The translations under genes were made by a program, and so were the position numbers. DNA of 64,000 nucleotides from Clostridium sp. AF15-31 (GTDB lineage Bacteria; Bacillota; Clostridia; Lachnospirales; Lachnospiraceae). The stretch spans positions 62,001 to 126,000 of the forward strand of contig NZ_QTXL01000001.1 of NCBI RefSeq assembly GCF_003461625.1, read 5' to 3'. This document shows, piece by piece, positions 1 to 8,576 of this stretch (positions are counted from its first letter, which is position 1; every line of letters starts with the position of its first letter). Below the pieces are notes generated by a model. The model had not been told where the DNA came from. It saw only the letters and a program-made list of their open reading frames with translations, and did not search any database.

Positions 1-1
1 C

Positions 2-616
2 GATTTGATCCTGTTTGCAGATGAAATCTACGACAGACTGGTTATGGATGGCAGAAAGCATGTTGCACTCGCATCTCTGGCACCGGATGTGTTCACGATC
101 AGCTTCAACGGTCTGTCCAAATCCCATCGTGTAGCCGGTTACCGTATCGGCTGGATGTGTCTATGCGGCAGAAAGGATCATGTAAAAGGCTACATCGAAG
201 GTCTGAATCTTCTGTCTTCAATGCGTCTTTGTTCAAATGTTCCTGCACAGAGTATCGTTCAGACTTCTCTGGGCGGTTATCAGAGTGCCGATGAACTCCT
301 GCTTCCGGGCGGACGAATCTACGAACAGCGTGAATATATCTACAATGCCCTCTGTGACATTCCCGGTGTATCCGTTGTGAAACCAAAAGCTTCTTTCTAC
401 ATATTCCCGAAACTGGATCAGGAGAAGTTCCATATCAAGGATGATGAGAAGTTTGCCCTTGATCTTCTCCGTGAGAAGAAGATCCTGATCACCTGTGGTA
501 CCGGCTTCAACTGTACAGACCCGGATCATTTCCGTATCGTATATCTGCCAAATATCGTGCAGCTTAAAACCGCTATGGGAAGAATTGCTGATTTCTTAAG
601 CTACTACCACCAGTAA
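2..616 (+). CDS. Class I/II PLP-dependent aminotransferase, AlaA-like (5' end outside window)
   Basis: C-terminal half of a fold-type I aminotransferase; the frame is open to the left edge, so the N-terminus lies outside. The segment ADEIYDRL holds the Asp/Tyr pair that contacts the PLP ring. SFNGLSKSHRVAGYRIGW carries the Schiff-base lysine (SK) and the downstream arginine. The LSK-x-x-RVAGYR-x-GW pattern is characteristic of the AlaA (alanine-synthesising) subgroup, which interconverts pyruvate/glutamate and alanine/2-oxoglutarate in the cytosol. The remaining 200 residues include the C-terminal small domain ending in FRIVYLPN, which carries the substrate-carboxylate arginine. It converges with jetC across a 300-bp structured intergenic region. 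Family assignment is firm; the substrate is inferred. Confidence 0.9.
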   Translation, partial: DLILFADEIYDRLVMDGRKHVALASLAPDVFTISFNGLSKSHRVAGYRIGWMCLCGRKDHVKGYIEGLNLLSSMRLCSNVPAQSIVQTSLGGYQSADELLLPGGRIYEQREYIYNALCDIPGVSVVKPKASFYIFPKLDQEKFHIKDDEKFALDLLREKKILITCGTGFNCTDPDHFRIVYLPNIVQLKTAMGRIADFLSYYHQ

Positions 617-645
617 ACCTATTCGAACGCAAGTGTTTTGCGTAA
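616..645 (+). repeat. Short hairpin repeat, first copy
   Basis: Immediately after the aminotransferase stop lies AACCTATTCGAACGC followed by AAGTGTTTTGCGTAA. ACGCAA and TTGCGT form a 6-bp stem. The first 15 bases recur at 789-803, and the second part, with its TCGAACGC prefix, recurs at 855-877. The second locus therefore looks like this sequence split by about 60 bp. There is no U-tract, so a simple terminator is not obvious. Confidence 0.6.
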
Positions 646-758
646 ATGCAGAAAAAGCTTACAGACTATAATATACATGGGGCTATTGTAAAACAATTCT
701 AACATTTTGGTTCTATACCTGCTTTTGGGGTTATAGATCTGTTTGACAATCATATCAG

Positions 759-901
759 AACAAATGCCGAACATACCTTTGTGTAGCAAACCTATTCGAA
801 CGCCGGTTCTTAACGAACTGCTTAAGCAGTGAGTTTAGCACCGCTGCGTGAGAATCGAACGCAAGTGTTTTGCGTAACAAATGGTATGTTCGGCATTTGT
901 T
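759..901. repeat. 143-bp inverted-repeat element between convergent genes
   Basis: Arms at 759-782 and 877-901 are reverse complements with one indel (core ATGCCGAACATACC against GGTATGTTCGGCAT). The interior holds further hairpins: GTTC-TTAAC-GAAC (806-818), the palindrome CTGCTTAAGCAG (818-829) and ACGCAA-TTGCGT (859-875). It sits 17 bp from the jetC stop codon and fills most of the 300-bp gene-free gap with the 616-645 repeat. It could be a MITE-like insertion, a bidirectional transcription barrier or a structured RNA. No coding ORF is convincing here. Confidence 0.6.
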
Positions 902-917
902 TGTACGGTATAACACC

Positions 918-3900
918 TTATATAAAGTCGAAGGTTGCCTGCTGGTAGGTGATGTCCTGATATTCCAGTTCCTCCTGCGAGGTCTTGCTGGTGTAATCGA
1001 CAACAACCGTCTGCTGGCGGTTACCGACCATCTGCTGACCAAGAACGTAGTTCACATCAAATTTGCCGGTGATCGCCGGAGTTGCGCCACGGGCAGGAAC
1101 GATCAACTGCACATGATTAGCTGCAAGCATGGCAAAGATCGGCTCCCAGATATATACATCCTTTGCCGCGCCAAATGGGTTATCAATAAAGATTGTCTTT
1201 GTAGAGATCTCACCCTCCGCACCATAAGAATACATACCTGCAATATAATTGATGATCGCAACCAGGAACTGAATGTAGATACCCTGTGACTGTCCGGTAC
1301 TACCAACCGCTTCTTCATAACGAAGATACCGGCTCTGCTCCTTGATACGCTCTCTCTTATATAGTTTCAGCTTGATCGCATTCATGTCTGTGACCATTAC
1401 GCCAAATAACCGCTTCAATGCAAGACAGTCACGGATATAACGGACACGCTTCCTCTCATCCTCATAGGCATCTGCGCCCTTTACGATATCGTCAATATAA
1501 TCAGACATGCGCTGTGCAAGGAATTCTTCTTTCACATATGGGATCGTCAGATCAACCATACGGATGACTTCTTCTCCAACAGTGATCTTCGATAATTTTG
1601 GAAGCTTCTCAAGCTCGGTCTTTACATCCATACAACGCTGTAAACACTGACTGCAAAAATTCTCCTTGATCGCAACCATATCTTCGATTCCCTTTTCCAC
1701 TCTTTCCTTTTCCAGATCGATATAGGAAATGATCTGTAACAGGCTTTCAAGTAACGCCTTTGCATCATAGTAGTTTTCAGGTATGATGACATCTCTGCGG
1801 ATCGTTTCTGCCATCTCGAATACACCCATTTCACTGAGTGCTTCCGCTGTCTGTCCCTTGAACCGCATCAGTTCATTTCTTGTCTTTTCCAAATTCTTGC
1901 GGCTTCTGTCATATCGTAACAAACTGGTCTCAAATGCCTGTCGCAGCTCCTCTTTTCCGGCTTCTAACAGCTTACCATTTTCCACATTGATGTCATTTGT
2001 ATCTACGATACGTTTTACATCTTTATAAAGCTCGATCATATAGCCCTGCTCTTTGTTACAAGTCTCATATTCCTCTGCGGTCTTCTTATAACTCTGTTCC
2101 AGCTCGGCAAGGATCTGATCGCCCTGTGCGATCGCCTGCTCTGCTTCACTTAGAGAAATCTGTTCTTCTGCATATGCATCTTCACCATAAATCTTTTTCA
2201 GACTGGCAACCGCATATTCGATATTTCCTTCCAATCTGCCGGAAGCCTTTGATACATTCTTCAGTTCTTCCGCCATGGATGCTGATACCAGTTCCAGACG
2301 CATCAATTCATCAGAAAGTGCCTGTAACTGCTGTTCAGATGTGGCAAATAACTGTGTCTGTGCTTCCAGATCCGAGAGTTTCACGCCACGCTTCTCGATC
2401 GTATGCAGGATACGATCCATTGACTGTGACAATGCCTGAACCAACTTCTTCTTATCCTCTACATCCGGTGCATTTTTATTTGCTACTGCATACATCGCCA
2501 TAAATTCTGTCTCCAGCACTTCATCAGAGATCGTAAGGATCTCGATATCCCGTCTGGATACATCTTCCGTTTCCTGTCCAAGTGCCACCTGAATCTTCTG
2601 TTTTGGATCCAGTGACACATCTACTTTTCCATCCTCCGGGTAATAAGGTTTAAAATAATTCTGCCATTTATCCTGTATATCCTGAATACTGTTTGCGATC
2701 GCAAGCATCCGTGCCTCCGTCTCGCTCACAGTTGTATTCCATCTGACTGCATCCCGCTTCAGTTTCTCGATCTGTCCGGTGATCCGCTGTTCTTTCTGAA
2801 CATTCTCCGTATAACGGGATTCTTCCTCAACTGCCAGATCAGAAAGCTCCTTAATACGAAGCAGGATTGATTTGTCTTCCTCCAGCTCATGCAGCTTTTC
2901 TTTTACGGATGCCTCATCTTCTTTCTGCTGGGTGATCCGGCTTGTCCGTTCTGTTATACGATCCTGAAGCTCACGGACCTCATCCTTTTTATTTAACAGA
3001 TCCTGATTCAACTTTCGTTCGATATCTGCCGCATCCAGGTGCCTCTCATCTGCCAGATGACTGACAAATGCCAGATCTTCCCGGTAGGTTGCAAGCTTCT
3101 CATCAATCAGGGATATCTCATCCTCAAGGCCACGAATCTGGATCGTCAGTTCTTCTTTTAACGATTTCAGAATCTCATCGTCTGTGAAATATTCGCCTTT
3201 TCTGCAGACCATAACGGCATTTTCGTTTAAGGTAACTGCCTTTTCAGACAGGTCATCCATATCGTAGATCAAAACCATTTCATTGTCTGTCTGAATCGAA
3301 TCCAGATTGATATCCTCTGCAATATCAGCAAAATTCTTCACAACTACTCCATACGGAAGTGCTCTGTTTTTCTTCAAGATCTCCGACCGCTGCTCCGACT
3401 TAAGTGCTGCCAGATAATCAGCTCCGTGCATCGCCATATGTCCATGTCTGGTCACGATATAATCAATAACTGCCGATGCTCCTGCACTCGGTCCGAATAA
3501 ACGTCCGGATTCCAGATATTTGCGTCTTTCGAGCAAACGGTCAATCTCCTGTTTTCTGGTGATCGTCTCGGTCAGCGTTCCTGTGATCCTTGCATTGATC
3601 GCATCTATGATTTCTTCTGCTTTCTCTACACTATATACCGCCATAATGCTTTCTAACTTCTTAGCTGCCTGACGATATTCCTCTGCATCCAGATGGCTTG
3701 TCTCATATTCTTTTTCCAGTGTTCCCAGACTGTTTTCCGCAAGTGACAACCGGTAACGGTCTTCAAATACCTGCTCCTGATCTTCCCGTATGCTCTCTGC
3801 AAGTGCCTGTAAGGATGCCTCAAATTCTGCTGCCTTTTCTTCGGATGCTTCGATCACGTTTGCCGCATCCGACACAACAAGCAGGGCAACCTGTGAGGTC

Positions 3901-5396
3901 AGTTCGGATATCTTGTTATTTAAGGACTGTAATTTGTCCGAAGCCGCTTTCCGATTATCCCCGGATACAGCCAGCTCGATCTCGCCCTCTTTGATACATT
4001 TCATGCAGTAATCAGCCTCTTTCACTGCATACTCATGCGACTGTTCGACCTCTTCCTTTGCCAGAAGAAGCTCTTTCAAACGCGCATCATCCCGAAGCTT
4101 TCTGTTATAGGCATAGGCCGTCATTTTCTCACGGTCTGCCCCGGTATTCTGTAAGATATGATCGATGATCTTCTGATTCTCGGATAACTGTTTTCTGTCT
4201 TCCAGATAACCCAGATAATCATTGATACTTTCTTTCATATTCATATCCTGCTTTAATGCCGATACCTGTCGTTCATTTTCAGCAAGATTTGCATTTAACT
4301 GTTCTGACTTATCCCTGAGCTCCTGCAGACGGAAACCATCTCTGGTGATCTTCAGATTCTCCAACCGCTTCTTCTGGCTTTCCTTCTGTTCAAATGCAGT
4401 CTGTTTTGCCACAAGCAATTCTTCCAGATGTTCATTTTCTCTCGATGTCAGTTCTTTTCCCGTCACATAGATATCCGCAAGCTGCCTTGTGATATCTTCG
4501 TGTGCCTCGTACTGGTTAATACAGGAATTGACCTTTGCCTGCAAGACATTGATCAGCTCGATCTGATGATCGAAGTTCGCAATATCCCGTTTCTTCTGTG
4601 CCAGCACGTTCAATTTATCCTTAATATCAAGCAGCGTTTCTGCCATCGTGCTCTCATCCCCATCCCTACCGGTACGGGTCAGAAATGCTTTCTCTATGAT
4701 CTCCTCGATCAGCAGATCTTCTACTACTTTTCTGGTCGTCTTATAATTCGTCTCAAAATAAGTACGGACATGACCCTCTGTCTTATTGATTCCACGGATG
4801 ATCTCCCAGTGGCTCTCATGCAGACCATATTCGCTGATGAACCGCTGGTACTCCCCTTTCCGCTCAAATAAGCGCACTTCAAGGCTCATATCCTTATGTC
4901 CAAGCTCCTTAATGTAGGATTTTAGACCACTGTATGTAATTCTTTCATTACCATTTGACAATGGAAGATTAATGATATCGTTCTTATTATAATCCCGATA
5001 GAAAATGCAGTAATTGAAATACTCGATCGCCGCCGTCTGTCCGTCCTGCGATGCTCCCTCGTCGGATTCCTTTGCTTTCCTGGCACAGAAGCCGGTCGTC
5101 ATGTAGCGGTATCCATCCTTGATATCCGCGTCGTCTAATTTCCATTCGATCAGGGAATGAATAGTCGTATTGCCGCCACCATTCCGGAATAATTTCTCGA
5201 TCGGCTGCTTATCATCTAACGTACAATTCGGTATCAGATTCTGAAGCAGAAGAAGCATCAGCACACTCTTTCCTCCACCGTTTGCAAGGTCATAAAGCGT
5301 GTTCTTGCCATACATACGCATCGAAAAATCATCGTACTGCTGTGTACCAAAATTGTATTTTACATTATTTACTCGTATTCGGTTAATGCACGGCAT
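918..5396 (-). CDS. jetC: SMC-like ATPase of a Wadjet/MksB-type condensin (JetC)
   Basis: About 1492 residues, the size and layout of MukB/MksB/JetC ATPases. The N-terminal head has a Walker A motif NGGGKSV around residues 39-45. Long heptad-rich, Glu/Lys/Gln-rich coiled coils flank a hinge in the middle (around the GASAVIDYI segment). The C-terminal head has an ABC-like signature region (STGQSQGIYIQFL) and a Walker B-like TIFIDNPFGAA. The Asp-Asn-Pro-Phe-Gly form is unlike the DE of canonical SMCs. In the family, ATP cycling drives DNA loop extrusion on plasmids or chromosomes. I chose the ATG at 5396 because GGAGGTG precedes it and MPCINRIRVNNVKYNFG is a typical head start; it overlaps the jetB end by 14 bp. 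The usual fourth gene, the jetD nuclease, does not follow. Confidence 0.85.
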   Translation of the reverse strand: MPCINRIRVNNVKYNFGTQQYDDFSMRMYGKNTLYDLANGGGKSVLMLLLLQNLIPNCTLDDKQPIEKLFRNGGGNTTIHSLIEWKLDDADIKDGYRYMTTGFCARKAKESDEGASQDGQTAAIEYFNYCIFYRDYNKNDIINLPLSNGNERITYSGLKSYIKELGHKDMSLEVRLFERKGEYQRFISEYGLHESHWEIIRGINKTEGHVRTYFETNYKTTRKVVEDLLIEEIIEKAFLTRTGRDGDESTMAETLLDIKDKLNVLAQKKRDIANFDHQIELINVLQAKVNSCINQYEAHEDITRQLADIYVTGKELTSRENEHLEELLVAKQTAFEQKESQKKRLENLKITRDGFRLQELRDKSEQLNANLAENERQVSALKQDMNMKESINDYLGYLEDRKQLSENQKIIDHILQNTGADREKMTAYAYNRKLRDDARLKELLLAKEEVEQSHEYAVKEADYCMKCIKEGEIELAVSGDNRKAASDKLQSLNNKISELTSQVALLVVSDAANVIEASEEKAAEFEASLQALAESIREDQEQVFEDRYRLSLAENSLGTLEKEYETSHLDAEEYRQAAKKLESIMAVYSVEKAEEIIDAINARITGTLTETITRKQEIDRLLERRKYLESGRLFGPSAGASAVIDYIVTRHGHMAMHGADYLAALKSEQRSEILKKNRALPYGVVVKNFADIAEDINLDSIQTDNEMVLIYDMDDLSEKAVTLNENAVMVCRKGEYFTDDEILKSLKEELTIQIRGLEDEISLIDEKLATYREDLAFVSHLADERHLDAADIERKLNQDLLNKKDEVRELQDRITERTSRITQQKEDEASVKEKLHELEEDKSILLRIKELSDLAVEEESRYTENVQKEQRITGQIEKLKRDAVRWNTTVSETEARMLAIANSIQDIQDKWQNYFKPYYPEDGKVDVSLDPKQKIQVALGQETEDVSRRDIEILTISDEVLETEFMAMYAVANKNAPDVEDKKKLVQALSQSMDRILHTIEKRGVKLSDLEAQTQLFATSEQQLQALSDELMRLELVSASMAEELKNVSKASGRLEGNIEYAVASLKKIYGEDAYAEEQISLSEAEQAIAQGDQILAELEQSYKKTAEEYETCNKEQGYMIELYKDVKRIVDTNDINVENGKLLEAGKEELRQAFETSLLRYDRSRKNLEKTRNELMRFKGQTAEALSEMGVFEMAETIRRDVIIPENYYDAKALLESLLQIISYIDLEKERVEKGIEDMVAIKENFCSQCLQRCMDVKTELEKLPKLSKITVGEEVIRMVDLTIPYVKEEFLAQRMSDYIDDIVKGADAYEDERKRVRYIRDCLALKRLFGVMVTDMNAIKLKLYKRERIKEQSRYLRYEEAVGSTGQSQGIYIQFLVAIINYIAGMYSYGAEGEISTKTIFIDNPFGAAKDVYIWEPIFAMLAANHVQLIVPARGATPAITGKFDVNYVLGQQMVGNRQQTVVVDYTSKTSQEELEYQDITYQQATFDFI

Positions 5397-6108
5397 CCTC
5401 TTCACCTCCAAGCAGCTGATACAGACGTCCCCTGTATTCTTCAAAATAATTCTCACATAACGCCTTGAACCGATCGGTCGGATAGTAGCGTTCTTCATTC
5501 TCAACAAATAATTTCTGGCTGACCATAAAGTTAAATGTCAGCTTCACATAACCGGATTTGGATGCCTTTGACGCCTTCGTCTTTTCTCCGTCATAGACTG
5601 CATGACTGACCGCCGGAAGCTCATCCCACAGCAGCCCAACCGCTTTAAAGCTCTCTGCCCCGACATCCTCTGCGGAAAATACAGACAACCGCTTCGTCAC
5701 ATCTGCCAGATATTTGTCCGCCTCTTCGATCACCTTTTCCGGCTTGATAAATTCACGGAACTGATAGCTTCCGGAATCTTTATAAAAATACAGCAGGATC
5801 ACATACATGAGGAAATAGCACAGGAACAATTCTTTATTCAGCCGCAGTCCAAGTATGCGCTTCATATCGTCATTTGTATAACCAAATACCCGGTTGCCTT
5901 CACCCGGAGTGATATAAAGTGCTTCGTTGTATTCGTAAATACTCAGATTCAGTTTCTTTAACAGATTGCCTACAATCTCGTAGACCTCTGCATTTCCATA
6001 ATAATCTTCGTACAGAGCACTGTTTTCTCTGCTTGCTTTCGCGATCGTTTTGCCCTGTATCAGTCTGGCGTAGATCTCAATCGCCTTATCCAAATTTCTG
6101 CTGTCCAT
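5383..6108 (-). CDS. jetB: MukE/JetB-like condensin accessory subunit
   Basis: A 241-residue protein between the kleisin-like and ATPase genes, the position and size of JetB/MksE. No catalytic motif is visible. Predicted helices include a hydrophobic stretch around residues 90-110 (FLCYFLMYVILLYFY) that reads as a buried helix rather than a membrane segment. In this family the protein acts as the KITE-like dimer that binds the kleisin and DNA. GAGG lies 7 nt before the ATG. The end overlaps the start of jetC, indicating translational coupling. I believe it corresponds to the DUF6063 group, from memory only. The role rests mainly on synteny. Confidence 0.7.
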   Translation of the reverse strand: MDSRNLDKAIEIYARLIQGKTIAKASRENSALYEDYYGNAEVYEIVGNLLKKLNLSIYEYNEALYITPGEGNRVFGYTNDDMKRILGLRLNKELFLCYFLMYVILLYFYKDSGSYQFREFIKPEKVIEEADKYLADVTKRLSVFSAEDVGAESFKAVGLLWDELPAVSHAVYDGEKTKASKASKSGYVKLTFNFMVSQKLFVENEERYYPTDRFKALCENYFEEYRGRLYQLLGGEEDAVH

Positions 6109-6129
6109 CTTTTTTCCTCACATGTATTT

Positions 6130-7767
6130 TTATTGCAATTCAAATATTATGTTCGTAACATACATATCTGCTCCAACCGGGATCTCCTCAGTGCTGTCAA
6201 AGGTCAGCGTGAAGCGCATATCTTTGTATGGATCAAATGAGATATCCGGAGCATAAGCATCTTCCGAATAAATATCCGGTACGCTTACGGTTGAAATGCT
6301 GTCGGCTGTAGCCTGTGGTATCTGCTGCTCTCCGATGCTGTCCCGCACCTTCTGATATTCCCGAATACTGTCAACTACCAGCTTTTCAAGCATGGTATCC
6401 TGCTTCTTTAACATCCGGCTGATATCATATTCCTTCTTCTGTGCCAGATGAGTAAGGAATGCGTAATAATCGGCATTCTCATAGATTTCTTTTCCAAATC
6501 GTATCTCTAGGAATCCGTTGAATTCTTTCAGGCTGAGCTTCTTCCAGCGGGCAAGCACATCCATCAGTTCAAAGAATAACTTGCCATAGTTTCTGCCGGA
6601 GCGTTCTTCTTCAATCTCGTCCTCGTAACGGAAGTTCGCATTTACATCTTCTTTCTTTGCTGTCACCATCTTCGCCTCATCCTCTGATTTGAGCGTAAGA
6701 AGATTGTCGATCGATGTCATCGAGAACGACTTCGTGATCGCCGGTGCAAATAAAGGAGCAAGAATCATGCCCATCTTATCCGGCCGATCCTCCCTGATCA
6801 TCTTCTGTAATTCTTTTTCAAAGTCAAATACCGGACGCAGACGCTTTAACTTCGCCTTCTGAATGATGTTGTCCGATATATTCTGTAATTCCATGGTGCT
6901 GTTGATCAGATTTCCATGCTTTAATATGGTCTTCTTCAATTCCAGCTCCAACTGACTGATCTCATCCAACAACGTAGAACCTTTTGCCAGATGGTCAAAG
7001 TTCGCTTTCGCAACTGCCTTATCGACCAGTGCCTTGTTCTTCGCAAATAATTTCTGTTCCTCGGAAAACCATTTGCCAACCGTCTTCATATATTTCTCAT
7101 AAGCTTCTGCCCCGGCAAATACATCGTAAGAAAGCAGATCTACGATATCGTCTTTTTCTCTTACAAGCCGGTTCACTTCGCTGTTGATCCGCTTGACAAC
7201 CTCGATACCTCCCTTGAAATTCTCTCCGGTGATCATCTTCTCAAGCAAAACCTGTTCTACATTGATCTTGCTCTCGTCCTTGATCTCCTTGGTATCAAGA
7301 TAGAATTCTATCCCATCCGCAGTTATGTAATAGAGCACTTTTCCATCCGTGATCCGGCTGTCGATCAGTCTGACACGCCCGGTCTTCTTCTGCTTCTTAC
7401 CCGGATCGTAAAATGTAAATTCAAATGCTTTTCCATCATTTCTGATCTTGTCAAATATATATAAGATCAGGTCTGCCATATCCTCGTCCTCGATCTCAAT
7501 ATCGAAATCACGGATCAGTAGCTCTTTTATAAATGCTTCACACTGGGGATATGTGATGTCCCTCTCGTTGAAGTTGTTTTCCTCAATAAAAAAACGCAGT
7601 ACCGCCATGGTGATATATCCCATATCCAGACTGTTATATCGTCCATCCTTGTACTGTGTAAATGCAGTTTCCGATAACACAAAAAACGGGTAGTATTTTC
7701 TTAAGTTATACATTCTCGCATTATGTTCTTCGATTATGTCATTGATCATCACGTACTGCTTTGCCAC
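6130..7767 (-). CDS. jetA: Kleisin-like MukF/JetA subunit
   Basis: A 545-residue, largely helical protein, first gene of the three-gene condensin operon. The N-terminal about 130 residues resemble a winged-helix dimerisation domain (FFVLSETAFTQYKDGRYNSL). The middle (residues 180-320) is amphipathic helix-rich, as in MukF kleisins. The acidic C-terminus around residues 490-530 (DIYSEDAYAPD) is suited to contact the ATPase head. The start is GTG at 7767 with GGGAG about 9 nt upstream. JetB follows after 21 bp. It matches what is annotated as the Wadjet JetA / DUF5716 family, from memory. In Wadjet systems JetA bridges the JetC heads and recruits JetB; with no JetD seen here, the output may be chromosome organisation rather than plasmid cleavage. 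Confidence 0.75.
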   Translation of the reverse strand: MAKQYVMINDIIEEHNARMYNLRKYYPFFVLSETAFTQYKDGRYNSLDMGYITMAVLRFFIEENNFNERDITYPQCEAFIKELLIRDFDIEIEDEDMADLILYIFDKIRNDGKAFEFTFYDPGKKQKKTGRVRLIDSRITDGKVLYYITADGIEFYLDTKEIKDESKINVEQVLLEKMITGENFKGGIEVVKRINSEVNRLVREKDDIVDLLSYDVFAGAEAYEKYMKTVGKWFSEEQKLFAKNKALVDKAVAKANFDHLAKGSTLLDEISQLELELKKTILKHGNLINSTMELQNISDNIIQKAKLKRLRPVFDFEKELQKMIREDRPDKMGMILAPLFAPAITKSFSMTSIDNLLTLKSEDEAKMVTAKKEDVNANFRYEDEIEEERSGRNYGKLFFELMDVLARWKKLSLKEFNGFLEIRFGKEIYENADYYAFLTHLAQKKEYDISRMLKKQDTMLEKLVVDSIREYQKVRDSIGEQQIPQATADSISTVSVPDIYSEDAYAPDISFDPYKDMRFTLTFDSTEEIPVGADMYVTNIIFELQ

Positions 7768-7811
7768 TGTTTCTACTCCCTGTTTTGTGTGCTTTATTTT
7801 CTGTTTTTCTT

Positions 7812-7847
7812 AAAAAATCACGGACACATAACATGCCCGTGATTTTT
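7812..7847 (-). terminator. Rho-independent terminator between the HTH gene and jetA
   Basis: On the minus strand AAAATCACGG pairs with CCGTGATTTT around a roughly 15-nt loop, followed by a run of T. It lies 45 nt upstream of the jetA start and just after the HTH gene stop. It should end the HTH transcript or act as a partial read-through barrier that limits condensin expression. Confidence 0.75.
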
Positions 7848-7892
7848 CAATACCTATTCGCCCATCATCTGTTTAAAAAATAATTACCTGAA

Positions 7893-8084
7893 TCAGTCCT
7901 GCTTTGCAAGATTTTCTTTGTCTACTTTGTAAACCATAAGACGAAGAAGATAATATGGCATTCTTCTATTTCCAAGTTCCCAGTCCTGTACAGTTCTATA
8001 CGGTATCTCGAAATACTCAGCAAATTCGCGTCTGTTCATTCCTGTAGACTTTCTTAATTCTAATAATTCTTCACCTGATGTCAT
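7893..8084 (-). CDS. Small XRE-like helix-turn-helix protein
   Basis: A 63-residue protein with an XRE/Cro-type HTH core: residues 4-40 contain ELLELRKSTGMNRREFAEYF followed by IPYRTVQDWELGNRRMP, with the usual ELR-x-x-x-G-M and W-x-x-G-x-R/P signatures. It has little beyond the DNA-binding domain. AGGAGGG precedes the ATG. It lies upstream of jetABC in the same direction but is separated by a terminator, so it may be a cis regulator of the condensin operon or simply a neighbour. A sigma-A-type promoter lies 130 nt upstream. Confidence 0.75.
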   Translation of the reverse strand: MTSGEELLELRKSTGMNRREFAEYFEIPYRTVQDWELGNRRMPYYLLRLMVYKVDKENLAKQD

Positions 8085-8213
8085 AGTCTGTGTCCCTCCT
8101 GTATCATTCCTATGTGCATTCTTTCTGAAAAAAAAAGAATGCTTTCATTCAATATTATTTCAAAATTCAGCACAAAATAAATTCTACAAGAATCCAACCC
8201 TAACCTCATGTAT

Positions 8214-8242
8214 ATTCTACAATATAACAGTCGGCATGACAA
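8214..8242 (-). promoter_or_regulatory. Sigma-A-type promoter for the HTH gene
   Basis: The minus strand reads TTGTCA (8242-8237), a 17-nt spacer, then TAGAAT (8219-8214): five of six matches to each consensus hexamer with ideal spacing. The predicted leader of about 120 nt contains a 9-bp hairpin (8116-8142, GCATTCTTT/AAAGAATGC) with a T-rich loop. Confidence 0.65.
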
Positions 8243-8318
8243 TAGAATTTGTTAACACATTAAAAAATTTTTTTATATGCGTGTCCTTCTCGATTTGATA
8301 TTTAATGCATTTTGTCCA

Positions 8319-8347
8319 TTGACTTTATGATATAACCGGAAAATAAT
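8319..8347 (+). promoter_or_regulatory. Sigma-A-type promoter for the PPK2-like gene
   Basis: TTGACT (8319-8324), a 17-nt spacer, AATAAT (8342-8347). Each hexamer is one mismatch from consensus and the spacing is ideal. The -10 box coincides with the outer end of the 217-bp palindrome, so transcription would start inside the left arm and the rest of the palindrome would become the mRNA leader. Confidence 0.6.
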
Positions 8348-8558
8348 GAAATTAATTTTTTATATTATACATTGATATGCATGGGATACCTTTAACATTA
8401 CCAATCAGGGGACGCTTCCGCTCGTTTCGGTCTGCAACGGTACTAAGATGCCGCTAATGCGCCATCTAAGGACCGGCGACCTCAAATGCCCCTGCATTGG
8501 TAAGTTAAGATATCCCAACGCATAATTCACACAATATAAAAAAATTAATTTCATTATT
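8342..8558 (+). other. 217-bp long-arm palindrome / candidate structured leader RNA or MITE
   Basis: The outer bases 8342-8413 are nearly the reverse complement of 8487-8558. Matching blocks are AATAATGAAATTAATTTTTT at the ends, then TGGGATA, TTAAC, TTACCAAT and CAGGGG, with single-base bulges. The GC-rich centre holds a second stem: 8439-8452 (GGTACTAAGATGCC) against 8463-8476. The right end stops 4 nt before the ribosome binding site of the PPK2-like gene, and a promoter -10 box overlaps the left end. No ORF inside is credible. It could be a MITE with long terminal inverted repeats or a regulatory leader. It accounts for the gene-free 8085-8576 stretch together with the two promoters. Confidence 0.75.
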
Positions 8559-8576
8559 ACACAGGGGGTGTTATGT

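Noticed and set aside
755..1042. Short ORFs over the 759-901 inverted repeat
   Set aside because: They have no ribosome binding sites and overlap the jetC end and the palindromic arms.
1997..2503. Plus-strand ORFs opposite jetC
   Set aside because: They are shadows of a long, codon-biased coiled-coil gene and lack start signals.
8342..8558. Known riboswitch
   Set aside because: The element is an extended near-palindrome without a conserved aptamer core that I recognise, so I describe it as a structured element only.
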